From NCBI GenBank assembly GCA_946481585.1, contig CAMLOF010000034.1, forward strand, positions 1 to 16,573: a DNA stretch of 16,573 nt, in the 5' to 3' direction. Position numbers and translations under genes: made by a program. The notes beneath the pieces are model-generated. The model was not told where the DNA came from, searched no databases, and saw only the letters and a list, made by a program, of their open reading frames with translations. Source of the stretch: an uncultured Macromonas sp. Lineage in GTDB: Bacteria > Pseudomonadota > Gammaproteobacteria > Burkholderiales > Burkholderiaceae. Shown here piece after piece: positions 1-7,817 of the stretch (the stretch's first letter is position 1; each line of letters starts with the position of its first letter).

Positions 1-80
1 TCGGTGGCGGCTTGCGCCTCTGCCCCCAGTGCCAGCAGACATCCCGCTGCCAGCGCCAGCCTCAACCCAACTGCCTTCAT
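1..80 (-). CDS. 5' end of an exported protein (partial, runs off the left edge)
   Basis: Reading leftward from an ATG at 80-78, 26 codons are visible. They encode a typical Sec signal peptide: a short basic start (MKAVGLR), a hydrophobic Ala/Leu-rich core, and a likely signal peptidase I site after AEAQA. A good ribosome binding site (CAGGAG) lies 6 nt upstream of the ATG, which supports this start. The mature protein is outside the window, so no function can be given beyond probable periplasmic or outer-membrane location. The start lies 30 bp from the divergent phosphatase gene, so the two promoters must be compressed into, or overlap, each other's coding DNA. Confidence 0.7.
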   Translation of the reverse strand, partial: MKAVGLRLALAAGCLLALGAEAQAAT

Positions 81-110
81 TGACTGCTCCTGAACAAGCA
101 CAATCACGGC

Positions 111-605
111 ATGCCGAACACACCGCACGACTTCCACGTCATTTTCTTCTGCATGGGCAATATCTGCCGCAGCCCCACAGCGCATGGGGTGTTCCGCGAC
201 CTTGTGCACCAAGCTGGCCTGGCAGAACGAATTCGCATCGATTCTGCAGGCACGCACAACTACCATCCCGGCGAGCCGCCCGACCCGCGCAGCCAACGGC
301 ATGCACGCACACGTGGCTATGAGTTGAGCGACCTGCGGGCACGCCAACTGGCCCGGGCAGACTTTGAACAGGCCCACCTGCTGCTGGCCATGGACCACGA
401 CAACCTGGCCCTGGCCCAGACCATGTGCCCGCCAGAACACCACCACAAGCTGCGCCGATTCACCGAGTTCTGCCTGCGGCACAAGGCCACAGTGGTGCCA
501 GACCCCTACTATGGCGGCGCCGAAGGCTTCGAGCACGTGCTCGACCTGGTGGAGGACGCCTGCGAGGGCCTGCTTCAACACATCCGCCAACAGATTGGGC
601 GCTGA
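111..605 (+). CDS. Low molecular weight protein tyrosine phosphatase
   Basis: This 164-residue protein is a cytoplasmic phosphotyrosine phosphatase of the LMW-PTP (Wzb/Etp/YwlE) family; the family also includes arginine phosphatases. The P-loop C-x5-R is near the N-terminus (CMGNICRSPTA, Cys14 nucleophile, Arg20). The general-acid motif DPYYGG sits at residues 131-136 (Asp131), as expected. The length is normal for the family. The ATG at 111 has no convincing Shine-Dalgarno sequence, but the P-loop position leaves little room for a later start. No exopolysaccharide kinase or export gene is visible beside it, so this is more likely a stand-alone housekeeping phosphatase than part of a Wzc/Wzb module. 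The physiological target is unknown. Confidence 0.93.
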   Translation: MPNTPHDFHVIFFCMGNICRSPTAHGVFRDLVHQAGLAERIRIDSAGTHNYHPGEPPDPRSQRHARTRGYELSDLRARQLARADFEQAHLLLAMDHDNLALAQTMCPPEHHHKLRRFTEFCLRHKATVVPDPYYGGAEGFEHVLDLVEDACEGLLQHIRQQIGR

Positions 606-676
606 CACACGCCCCCTCGATTGGCCTGGTGAAAGTCACAACTGAAATGACCACAAGCAGGCTTGTCGCCAAGCAG

Positions 677-700
677 GCCACGGCCCAGAATGGCTTTTTT
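677..700 (+). terminator. Weak candidate rho-independent terminator
   Basis: A short stem (GCCA at 677-680, TGGC at 691-694) is followed by six T residues at 695-700, downstream of the phosphatase gene. A second small hairpin (GCTTG-TCGC-CAAGC, 661-674) precedes it. The stems are short, so efficient termination is doubtful. The same stretch contains a loose promoter-like pair (TTGTCG at 663-668, CAGAAT at 686-691, spacing 17) that could instead start transcription of the next gene. Confidence 0.3.
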
Positions 701-717
701 CAACCCACACAAAACCC

Positions 718-1488
718 ATGACGTCCAACACCAACCACCCCGCTGCAGAAGCCCTGATACAAGCCCGCAAGACCCGCCAGCCCGCAGCCGCGCAAGCGGT
801 GCAGGCTTATCTGCAAACGCCCGAGGCGGCTTATGCCGTGCAGGCTGCCGTGGGTGCGCAACTGGGCTGGTTCGGCGACGAGCCCCCGCTTTTCTGGAAG
901 TCTGGCGGCCCTGGCCGCGACGCCGTGCTCACCCACGCCCCGCTGCCGCCTGATGGCGTGTGGGACAGCCCAGCCGTGGCGGGTGACTGGCCCTTCCACA
1001 TCCGGGGCATCGAGGCCGAAGTTGCCCTGCGCCTGGGTTCACCGGTGGACCAGGCGCTGGCAGCGTCCCTCACGCCCGAGAGCGCCCGTGCGTTGGTGGA
1101 TGCCATGACCGTGTCCATCGAAATCGTGGACACGCGCTGGCAACAGGGGCTGGACGCCCCCGCGCTGTGCAAGCTGGCCGATCTGCAGTCGCACGGCGCG
1201 CTGGTGCTGGGCGAATGGGTGGCTTACGAACCGCGCGACTGGACAGCGCAGACCTGCGAGGTGCAGGTGGGACAGCAACCCGTGCGCACCTTCACGGGCA
1301 CGCATTCCCTCAACGACCCGGCCTACCTGCTGCCCACGTGGTTGCGCCACGCCACGCACGACGGCGCCGTGCTGCCCGCAGGCACCGTGGTGACCACCGG
1401 CACCTGGTGCGGCATTCTTCATGCCCAGGCGGGTGACGTGGTGATCGCGCGCTTCGCCGGCATAGGCGAAGCGCGCGTGCTGCTGTAA
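718..1488 (+). CDS. Fumarylacetoacetate hydrolase / 2-keto-4-pentenoate hydratase family protein
   Basis: The protein has 256 residues, the length of MhpD/HpaH-type hydratases. The FAH-fold metal-binding acidic cluster is visible as IEAEVAL (Glu99, Glu101) and SIEIVDTRW (Glu135), followed by the conserved ADLQSHGALVLG and TGTHSLNDPAYLLPTWL segments and a terminal VTTGTWCG. Members hydrate 2-hydroxydienoates, decarboxylate oxo-acids or hydrolyse acylpyruvates using Mg2+ or Mn2+; which of these applies cannot be told from sequence. The ATG has no clear Shine-Dalgarno sequence (the upstream bases are A/C-rich). It lies on the opposite strand to the large operon and ends 4 bp from the end of the amidase gene, so a functional link with that operon is possible but unproven. 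Confidence 0.85.
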   Translation: MTSNTNHPAAEALIQARKTRQPAAAQAVQAYLQTPEAAYAVQAAVGAQLGWFGDEPPLFWKSGGPGRDAVLTHAPLPPDGVWDSPAVAGDWPFHIRGIEAEVALRLGSPVDQALAASLTPESARALVDAMTVSIEIVDTRWQQGLDAPALCKLADLQSHGALVLGEWVAYEPRDWTAQTCEVQVGQQPVRTFTGTHSLNDPAYLLPTWLRHATHDGAVLPAGTVVTTGTWCGILHAQAGDVVIARFAGIGEARVLL

Positions 1489-1492
1489 CCAG

Positions 1493-2896
1493 TCAGAGTT
1501 GAGGCCAGCGGTGGGCCCACGGGGCGGCGGCCTCATAGGCCTCGCCCAGGTCCAGCAACATGTCGTCGCTGCCGTAGGGGCCCACCATCTGCATGCCTAT
1601 GGGCAGGCCGTCAGCCGCGGGGCTGGTGGGCACGGCCAGGGCAGGCAGTCCGGCAGCGTTGACCCAGCCCGTGTAGATGGCATGGCCGCGCGGCCCCACG
1701 TCCTGGCCATCGATCCTGGGCGGGTAAGCCTCGCGTGCAGGCCAGGGCAGCGCCGCCGCCGAGGGCATGACCACCACATCGGTCTGCTCGAACAGGGCAG
1801 CGCTGTCGCGGCGCAGTTGCGTCATCCGCTCCCACACCTGCCACAGCACGGTGGCGGGCAGCTTGCGGCCCAGGGCTGCCATGTCGCGGTACTTGGGTGA
1901 AGCCAGTGCCTCCCATTCGGGGTGCTGGTCAAACATGCTGGCCAGGCCGATCTGCCCGATCTGTGGCCAGGCGCCCGCAAAGAAGCTCAAGTCCAACGGC
2001 AGTGCGCCACGACGCACCTGGTGTCCCAGTTGCGCCAGCCGGTCTACCGCCTGCCCTACGCTGGCCGCAATCTGCGGGTCCAGCGGTGCGTCGCCCAAAC
2101 GTTCCACGTACAGCACGCGCAAGGGACGGCGCACGCGCGGCTGCGCACAGGCATGCGCCGCCGCCAGCGACAGGCGGTCCACCGCCGCAGGCCCGCGCAT
2201 CACACTGAACAACAACCGAGCGTCGGCCACCGTACGCGCCAGCGGGCCGATGATCTCGAAGTCCAACAGCAGGCTGGGCAGCACGTGCTGGCGGGGGACC
2301 GCACTCAACGAAGGCTTGAGGCCGACCACCCCCGCGTGCGAGGCAGGCCGGCGGATGGAGCCGCCGCCGTCCTGCGCAATGGCCAGCGGCCCGATACCGC
2401 TGGCCACCGCAGCCACCGCGCCGCCGCTGGAGCCGCCCGGCGTCAACGCCGGGTTCCAGGGGTTGCCCGTGGGGCCGAACAAGGGGTTGTCGGTGTAGCC
2501 CTCCAGCGCAAACTCGGGCACGTTGGTCTTGCCCAGCATGGGTGCGCCCGCAGCCCGCGCGCGGGCCACGGCGAACTCGTCCTGCCCGGTGCAGTGGTCC
2601 TTCAGCGCACGGGTGCCCCAGGTGGTGGGCTGGTCAACCGTGTACAGGCTGTCCTTCACCGTGAGCGGTATGCCGTCCAGCAATGACAAGGGCTGCCCCT
2701 GCTCGAAGCGCCGCGCGCTGGCACGTGCCTCGTCCAAAAAGGCGTCATCACGGCGCGCCACCACGGCATTCAGGCGCGGGTTCACCGCCTCCAGTCGGGC
2801 CAGGCAGGCCTGGGCCACGTCCACTGGGCTCAGGCTGCGCTCACGGTACCGCCGGGCCAGTTCCACGGCAGGCAGTTGCCACAACATCTCAGTCAT
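1493..2896 (-). CDS. Amidase signature family hydrolase
   Basis: This is a 467-residue amidase-signature enzyme (GatA, FAAH, ureidomalonase, AtzE relatives), full length. The Ser-cisSer-Lys triad is visible. Lys81 is in GIPLTVKDS, cis-Ser156 is in TPGGSSGG, and the nucleophile Ser180 is in QDGGGSIRRPA, with the usual 24-residue spacing between the serines. No signal peptide is seen, so it is cytoplasmic. A GTG at 2905 would add three residues, but the ATG at 2896 has a GAGG ribosome site 8 nt upstream that overlaps the stop of the preceding permease gene, so I prefer the ATG. It is the last gene of the leftward operon. No dedicated N-carbamoylase is present, so it may hydrolyse the carbamoyl or half-amide product of the hydantoinase. 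That role is inference. Confidence 0.9.
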   Translation of the reverse strand: MTEMLWQLPAVELARRYRERSLSPVDVAQACLARLEAVNPRLNAVVARRDDAFLDEARASARRFEQGQPLSLLDGIPLTVKDSLYTVDQPTTWGTRALKDHCTGQDEFAVARARAAGAPMLGKTNVPEFALEGYTDNPLFGPTGNPWNPALTPGGSSGGAVAAVASGIGPLAIAQDGGGSIRRPASHAGVVGLKPSLSAVPRQHVLPSLLLDFEIIGPLARTVADARLLFSVMRGPAAVDRLSLAAAHACAQPRVRRPLRVLYVERLGDAPLDPQIAASVGQAVDRLAQLGHQVRRGALPLDLSFFAGAWPQIGQIGLASMFDQHPEWEALASPKYRDMAALGRKLPATVLWQVWERMTQLRRDSAALFEQTDVVVMPSAAALPWPAREAYPPRIDGQDVGPRGHAIYTGWVNAAGLPALAVPTSPAADGLPIGMQMVGPYGSDDMLLDLGEAYEAAAPWAHRWPQL

Positions 2897-2906
2897 TGTT
2901 TGCACC

Positions 2907-4199
2907 TCACATGCGTCCGGGCAGCCAGGTCACCAGTTCAGGCAACAGCATGATCAGCAGCGTGAACGCGATCATGATCACCGCGTACGGCAGTGCCCCC
3001 CACATGGCGTCTTCGATGCCGCCCTTGTCGGGCCGGATGCCGTGCACCACGAACAGGTTCATGCCCACCGGCGGTGTGATCATGCCCAGCTCACACATCA
3101 GCACCACGAAGATGCCGAACCAGATCGGGTCCACGCCCAGCGCGGTGGCAATCGGGTAGGTGATCGGGATGGTGGCCACCTGCATCGACAGCACGTCCAT
3201 GAACATGCCCAGGATCAGGTAGAACACGATCAACGCCAGCAGCAGTCCGGTGGCCGAGAGACCCAGCCCTGCAACCCATTTCGTCATCGACTCGGCCACA
3301 CCGGTAAGGCTGATGGTGAGGTTGAGGATGAACGCCGCCGTGATGATCAGCAGGATCATGCCGCTGACGCGCGCGGTGGAGATGAAGCAGGTGCGCAGCA
3401 CCTCCCACTGCAGACGCCCCGAGCGCCAGACGAAGAACAGTGCGGCCATCACACCCAGCGCCGCGCTTTCGGTGGCCGTGGCAATGCCGAAATACAGGCT
3501 GCCCATGACGATGCCGAACACCACCAGCGGAGGCACCAGATGCACCAGGCTGCGAATGCGCACGTCCAGCGGCACCTTTTCCTCGCGGATGGCCGTTCCG
3601 CTGGCCACGCTGCTCAGCCAGATGTAGAGCATGAAGCACGACGTGAGCAACAGGCCCGGAATGATGCCTGCGATGAACAGCTTGCCAATGGAGTTGTTGG
3701 TGAGCGACCCGTAGACGATCATGTTCACGCTGGGCGGAATGAGAATGCCCAGCGTGCCCCCTGCGGCCAGAGAGCCCAGCGAGGCACGCATGGGGTAGCC
3801 GCGCTTGACCAGCGAAGGCAACGCCACCGTGCCCACCGTGGCCGCCGTGGCCACGGACGAGCCTGACGTCGCCGCAAACAGCGCACAACTGCCGATGTTG
3901 GTGTGCAGCAGCCCGCCCGGCATGCGCCCCAGCCAGGCCGACAGCGCCAGGTACATGCGGTCGGCAATGCCCGAGCGCAGCAACAGCTCACCCAGCAGCA
4001 CGAACAGCGGAATGGAGGTGAGCAGGTTTTCGTTCTGCACGCCCCACACCACTGGCGCAATGGAGTCCATGAAGGGCACACCATAGGCGGCGATGCCGCC
4101 GACGATCCCCACCGCTGCCATCGACACTGCAATCGGCATGCCCAGAAGCATCATCCCCAGCATGGCCAGAAAGGCCAGTCCGAACAAACCTACGTTCAT
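2907..4199 (-). CDS. dctM: TRAP transporter large permease (DctM), second system
   Basis: This 430-residue polytopic inner-membrane protein is the transport subunit of a Na+-driven tripartite ATP-independent periplasmic transporter. Family landmarks in order are the hydrophobic N-terminus, NLLTSIPLFVLLGELL, the ATSGSSVATAATVG segment, LGILIPPSVNMIVYG (the IPPS loop), ATESAALGV, and MITPPVGMNLFVV near the C-terminus. About a dozen membrane segments can be counted by eye. Its ATG overlaps the dctQ stop as ATGA, implying translational coupling with the small permease. The amidase gene follows after about 10 nt. The substrate is unknown. Confidence 0.95.
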   Translation of the reverse strand: MNVGLFGLAFLAMLGMMLLGMPIAVSMAAVGIVGGIAAYGVPFMDSIAPVVWGVQNENLLTSIPLFVLLGELLLRSGIADRMYLALSAWLGRMPGGLLHTNIGSCALFAATSGSSVATAATVGTVALPSLVKRGYPMRASLGSLAAGGTLGILIPPSVNMIVYGSLTNNSIGKLFIAGIIPGLLLTSCFMLYIWLSSVASGTAIREEKVPLDVRIRSLVHLVPPLVVFGIVMGSLYFGIATATESAALGVMAALFFVWRSGRLQWEVLRTCFISTARVSGMILLIITAAFILNLTISLTGVAESMTKWVAGLGLSATGLLLALIVFYLILGMFMDVLSMQVATIPITYPIATALGVDPIWFGIFVVLMCELGMITPPVGMNLFVVHGIRPDKGGIEDAMWGALPYAVIMIAFTLLIMLLPELVTWLPGRM

Positions 4200-4780
4200 G
4201 TCCGCACTCCTTCTTCTGCACTCTGGCGCAGGGCCAGGTCGTCCAGTTCTTCCTTGAGCTCTTCCTTGGCGCTCTTGGGGTGGAAGTCGTGGTTCAGCAC
4301 GTCCACCTCACCCTTGAGCAGCAGCACCGTGGCGCGCACGGCCAAGCCCACCGCCACCAGGGCAAAGATGGCAAGCCCCGCGTACCACACGCCCTGGGGG
4401 TAGATGAGAGGCGTGGCCCAAGGCGTTTGCGCGGTGCTCTGGTAGGTCAATGTGTCGACGATGACCTTGTACGCCACCCAGCCGATGAACACGGCAAACA
4501 CCGCCAGCGAGCTGATGGAAAACCAGTTCAGCAGCGACTGCATGCGCTTGGGAAACTTGTCGTGAAAGACATCCACCCGGATGTGGTTGCGCCCCAGTAG
4601 CGCCAAGCTGAATGCGATGGTCGAACCCACCGCCAGCGCGTAGCCGCCGAGTTCGTCCGCACCTTGGAGCGAGATGTTGAACATCTTGCGGGAAACGGTC
4701 TCCACCGTGACGATCACCGACAGCAGCAAAAAGATGCTGCCGAACAGCGTGCCCAGCACGTTTTCAATGTGTTCCTTCAT
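4196..4780 (-). CDS. dctQ: TRAP transporter small permease (DctQ), second system
   Basis: This 194-residue, four-helix membrane protein partners DctM. The first helix starts at about residue 8 (LGTLFGSIFLLLSVIVTV). The DctQ signature appears as QGADELGGYALAVG followed by GRNHIRVDVF. The C-terminal tail is charged and cytoplasmic (KEELKEELDD). An in-frame ATG at 4870 would overlap the dctP stop and add 30 residues. I chose 4780 because AAAGGAG lies 8 nt upstream and because the extra 30 codons run through two strong hairpins and give a low-complexity, unfamily-like sequence. Confidence 0.9.
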   Translation of the reverse strand: MKEHIENVLGTLFGSIFLLLSVIVTVETVSRKMFNISLQGADELGGYALAVGSTIAFSLALLGRNHIRVDVFHDKFPKRMQSLLNWFSISSLAVFAVFIGWVAYKVIVDTLTYQSTAQTPWATPLIYPQGVWYAGLAIFALVAVGLAVRATVLLLKGEVDVLNHDFHPKSAKEELKEELDDLALRQSAEEGVRT

Positions 4781-4805
4781 GCCCTCACTCCTTTGTACCG
4801 AAGGA

Positions 4806-4858
4806 GCCGCCCCGCTCTTACCCGGGGCGGCCCGCGACGTGTTGACCATGGTCGCGGG
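4806..4858 (-). promoter_or_regulatory. Tandem hairpins in the dctP-dctQ spacer (mRNA processing or attenuation)
   Basis: Two back-to-back perfect inverted repeats fill the spacer after the dctP stop. One is an 8-bp stem (CCCGCGAC at 4831-4838 with GTCGCGGG at 4851-4858, 12-nt loop). The other is a 9-bp stem (GCCGCCCCG at 4806-4814 with CGGGGCGGC at 4823-4831, 8-nt loop). Neither is followed by a T-run, so they are not classical terminators. Hairpins just after a binding-protein gene are known in transport operons to stabilise the upstream mRNA and to reduce read-through, giving more binding protein than permease; that role is inferred here. Confidence 0.7.
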
Positions 4859-4866
4859 GGCGCTGG

Positions 4867-5931
4867 TCATTTTTGCCCCAGTGCCGGCAGGACGGCGGAG
4901 GACCAGCGCTGCGAGCAGCCCGCATTGCTCTTGTCACACACCTCGGCCCAGGCAGGCAGCGAGACCTTGTTGACCGCGCTGCGCACCAGTTCAATGTCCG
5001 GCTGCGTTACCGCCACGTTGGTCAGCTTGAACTTCTTGCCGGTGGTGCAAGGGTCCTTGCCAACGTTGCAGTTCAGGGCGTCCTGGAACAGCTCCTCGGA
5101 ATACGACCAGATCTCGCTGGTCAGGCTGTCAAAGGCTGCCTGCAGCTTGGTCTGCTGATCGGGCTTCAGGCGGTTCCACGCCTTGAGCGAAATGGCGTAG
5201 CCGTTGAGTGCCATCTGGAAGCCCAGCGGCAGCTGGTGCGTCGTCACCTCGGGCCAGCCCGCTGAGTTGGCGGAGCTTGGGCCGGTGATGGCGCAATCCA
5301 CCACGCCCAGCGACAGCGACTGGTGCGTGTCGGCGAACGACACCGGTACCGGTGTGCCGCCCACCAGCTCGATGAACTTGGCCAGGTTCTGGTCGTACAC
5401 GCGCACCTTCATGCCCTTGATGTCGGCCAGCTTGGCGATGGGCTTCTTGCAGAAGAGGATCTGCGGGCCGAAGGGCCACACCCCCAGCAACTTCACCTGG
5501 AACTGCTGCTGCAGCCGCTGGTCCACCGACGAGAACCAGGCCTTGGTCACCTTGCCTGCCGTGGCGTAGTCGGGGCTGGCGCCCACCAGGTCCAGGCCCA
5601 ACAGCGTGGGCTCGTCGCGCGAGTTTTGCGACACCCGCAGCGAGACGATGTCGAACAGGCCCGACTTCATCACGCGCAGTTGCTCGGTGTCCTTGATGCC
5701 CAGGGTGTCGATGGGCTTGTAGTCCATGTCGATGGGCAGGCCCGTCTTGGCAGCGAACTGCTCGAAAAAGGGCTGCTCCTTCATCTTCTGGATGTTGCCC
5801 GTGGCCAGCGGCTGGCCGATGACCTTGAAGCTCAGGCGGTCCTGTGCATGGGCACTGGCAGCGCCCAGCAGCATCGCTGCCGCACCGGCGATGGACAGTA
5901 GCGAACGGGTCAGACGTCGGGTAGGTTTCAT
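4867..5931 (-). CDS. dctP: TRAP transporter substrate-binding protein (DctP), second system
   Basis: This 354-residue periplasmic protein has a clear Sec signal peptide (basic start, Ala/Leu core, cleavage likely after AHA). The DctP fold is indicated by the KSGLFDIVSLR region and by ADIKGMKVRVYDQ, which carries the conserved arginine that usually salt-bridges a substrate carboxylate, followed by SLSLGVVDCAITGP. It differs strongly in sequence from the other binding protein in the operon. Two CX6C pairs near the C-terminus (in NCNVGKDPC and VCDKSNAGC) could form disulfides. GAAGGAG lies 7 nt before the ATG. The ligand is unknown; a carboxylate-bearing compound is the family expectation. Confidence 0.93.
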   Translation of the reverse strand: MKPTRRLTRSLLSIAGAAAMLLGAASAHAQDRLSFKVIGQPLATGNIQKMKEQPFFEQFAAKTGLPIDMDYKPIDTLGIKDTEQLRVMKSGLFDIVSLRVSQNSRDEPTLLGLDLVGASPDYATAGKVTKAWFSSVDQRLQQQFQVKLLGVWPFGPQILFCKKPIAKLADIKGMKVRVYDQNLAKFIELVGGTPVPVSFADTHQSLSLGVVDCAITGPSSANSAGWPEVTTHQLPLGFQMALNGYAISLKAWNRLKPDQQTKLQAAFDSLTSEIWSYSEELFQDALNCNVGKDPCTTGKKFKLTNVAVTQPDIELVRSAVNKVSLPAWAEVCDKSNAGCSQRWSSAVLPALGQK

Positions 5932-5987
5932 CGCAATACTCCTTCAGGTGGTGGGAAAGGGTTGAGGGGGAACAGAAAACGAACGGG

Positions 5988-7268
5988 TCAGTAGCCCAAT
6001 GCGCGAGGCAGGGTGGTGACGATTTCGGGGAAGAACATGCACAGTGCGAGCACCGCGTACATCAGCGTGATGAAGGGCCACGCGTTGCGCACCAGGTCGC
6101 GCATGGACACCCGCGTTACCCCGCACACCACGAACAGCACCACACCCACGGGCGGGGTCAACATGCCGATCACCAGGTTCAGCACAAACAGGAAGCCGAA
6201 GTGCAGCGGGTCGATGCCGTACTGCAGCGCAATGGGGTGCAGCAGAGGCACCAGCATGATGTAAGCCGCGTTCGACTCCAGGAACATGCCCACCACGAAC
6301 AGCAGCACGGCCACCAGCAGCAGGAACACCATCGGGTCGGACGTGAGCGACAGCAGCAACTCGGAGAGCTTTTGCGGCAGCAGGTCCACCGTCATCAGGT
6401 AGGTGATCACCGAAGCAAAGGCGATGAGCGCCCCCACCACCGCAGACGTGATGCCGGCGCGCACCACGATGCCGGGCAGGTCGCTGATCTGCAGGCGGCG
6501 CGTGATGAAGAAGCCGATGGCCAGTGCATAAACCACCGCGATCGCAGCGCCTTCGGTGGGCGTGAACGCACCGCCCACAATGCCCCCGATGACCAGCACC
6601 GGCATGGCCAGCACCAGCACCGAACGGCGCAATTCCGACAGCACGTAGGACAGGCGGAACGGCTCACCCGTGACGGCCCAGCCACGGCGCGTGGCGATCC
6701 AGGAGCACAGCGCCATGAAGCCGACCGTGATGATCAACCCCGGCACCACGCCAGCCATGAACATGCCCCCCACCGACACCGACGACCCGGCCATGAAGGC
6801 GTAGACGATCATGGCACCGCTGGGCGGGATGATGGGCCCCAGGTTGGCGGCGGCAGCCACGATGGCGGCAGCAAACCCCTTGTCGTAGATCTTGGAGAGC
6901 GACGGCACAAGGATCGACGACAGCGCACTGGCGTCGGACACCGCCGCGCCAGACACCGTGGCCAGGCCCGCGCCCGAGAGCATGGTCACGTGTGCCATGC
7001 CGCCCCGCACGCGCCCCACCATAGCGTTGGCCAGGCTGATGAGCCGCTCGACAATGCCCGCCTTGATCATCAACTCCCCGGCCAGCATGAAGAAGGGAAT
7101 CGACATGAGCGGGAAGGAGTTGACCGCGTGCATCATGCGCTGCGGCACCATGGAAAAGTCCACACCCGCCACCCACAGCCCGCCCAGGGCAGCCACACCC
7201 ATGGAGAAGGCAATGGGCAGGCCCAGGGTGGCCAGCAGCATGAACCCGATGACGATGGCGGCGCTCAT
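5988..7268 (-). CDS. dctM: TRAP transporter large permease (DctM), first system
   Basis: This 426-residue inner-membrane permease is paralogous to the DctM encoded further along the operon. Landmarks are SIPFFMLAGELMIKAG, SGAAVSDASALSSILVPS, LGPIIPPSGAMIVYAFM, TPTEGAAIAVVYAL and MLTPPVGVVLFVV. It spans the membrane about 11-12 times by eye. The ATG overlaps the stop of the preceding dctQ as ATGA. A 56-bp gap with no evident hairpin or T-run separates its stop from the second dctP, so transcription probably continues into the second transporter. Confidence 0.95.
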   Translation of the reverse strand: MSAAIVIGFMLLATLGLPIAFSMGVAALGGLWVAGVDFSMVPQRMMHAVNSFPLMSIPFFMLAGELMIKAGIVERLISLANAMVGRVRGGMAHVTMLSGAGLATVSGAAVSDASALSSILVPSLSKIYDKGFAAAIVAAAANLGPIIPPSGAMIVYAFMAGSSVSVGGMFMAGVVPGLIITVGFMALCSWIATRRGWAVTGEPFRLSYVLSELRRSVLVLAMPVLVIGGIVGGAFTPTEGAAIAVVYALAIGFFITRRLQISDLPGIVVRAGITSAVVGALIAFASVITYLMTVDLLPQKLSELLLSLTSDPMVFLLLVAVLLFVVGMFLESNAAYIMLVPLLHPIALQYGIDPLHFGFLFVLNLVIGMLTPPVGVVLFVVCGVTRVSMRDLVRNAWPFITLMYAVLALCMFFPEIVTTLPRALGY

Positions 7269-7807
7269 TCGGCACCTCCCACCACCACATGGGGCGGACC
7301 TTCAATGGCGATGCGCACCAGGTGCAATGCCGACAGCAATGCCCCCACGCCCACCGGCACGATGAACCAGCCCACGCTCCAGTCGAGTGTGGACATCAGC
7401 TCGTCCCACTGCTCGCGCGCCACCCCGGCGGCGGCCCAGGCCACGGCGAACATCATCACGGCGCTAAGCAATGCAGCCACCCGCCTCAAGGCCTTTTGCA
7501 CCAGCGGCGGCATGCGGTTGACGACGATGTCGATACCGATGTGCGCGCCCTGGCGCACGCCCAGCGGGATCGCCAGGAACATGCTCCAGACGAATGCCAG
7601 GCGCGAGACCTCGTCCGCCCAGTCGATCGACTGGTTGAAGCCATAGCGCAGAGACACCTGCGCCGACACCACGCCCACCATCACCGTCACTGACACGAGC
7701 AGCGCCAGCATCACGGCCCGGTCCAGCGCCAGCAGCACCCGCCCGGGCAGGTGTGCCGTGTCATACACGGCGGGCAGTATGGGAAGTTTCATGACAGCCT
7801 CCTGCAT
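7265..7807 (-). CDS. dctQ: TRAP transporter small permease (DctQ), first system
   Basis: This DctQ protein has 180 residues from the chosen start. The motif WADEVSRLAFVWSMFLAIPLG followed by VRQGAHIGIDI is textbook for the family, and four membrane helices are apparent. Two close starts are possible: ATG at 7807, whose AGGAGG overlaps the dctP stop (TGAGGAGG), and ATG at 7792, which has its own AGGAGG 5 nt upstream. An ATG further upstream at 7870 would overlap dctP by 53 bp and adds non-family sequence, so I reject it. It is translationally coupled to dctM through ATGA. Confidence 0.92.
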   Translation of the reverse strand: MQEAVMKLPILPAVYDTAHLPGRVLLALDRAVMLALLVSVTVMVGVVSAQVSLRYGFNQSIDWADEVSRLAFVWSMFLAIPLGVRQGAHIGIDIVVNRMPPLVQKALRRVAALLSAVMMFAVAWAAAGVAREQWDELMSTLDWSVGWFIVPVGVGALLSALHLVRIAIEGPPHVVVGGAE

Positions 7808-7817
7808 GACGCCCTCC

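Noticed and set aside
2523..3866. Long open frame (447 codons) on the + strand, antisense to the amidase and DctM genes
   Set aside because: Its translation is His/Arg/Gln-rich with no recognisable domain, while the opposite strand encodes clear amidase and TRAP proteins; it is a GC-rich shadow frame.
4840..4847. TGTTGACC, resembling the regulator boxes, in the dctP-dctQ spacer
   Set aside because: It is a single imperfect match with no partner at 12 bp and lies mostly in a hairpin loop, so a chance match is more likely.
4781..4870. 30-residue N-terminal extension of DctQ from the ATG overlapping the dctP stop
   Set aside because: It crosses two strong hairpins and gives non-family sequence, while a strong ribosome site precedes the internal ATG at 4780.
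6201..7646. Long open frame (481 codons) on the + strand, antisense to the first DctM and DctQ genes
   Set aside because: It is low-complexity His/Gln/Arg-rich sequence opposite a well-conserved permease; there is no ribosome site or family resemblance.
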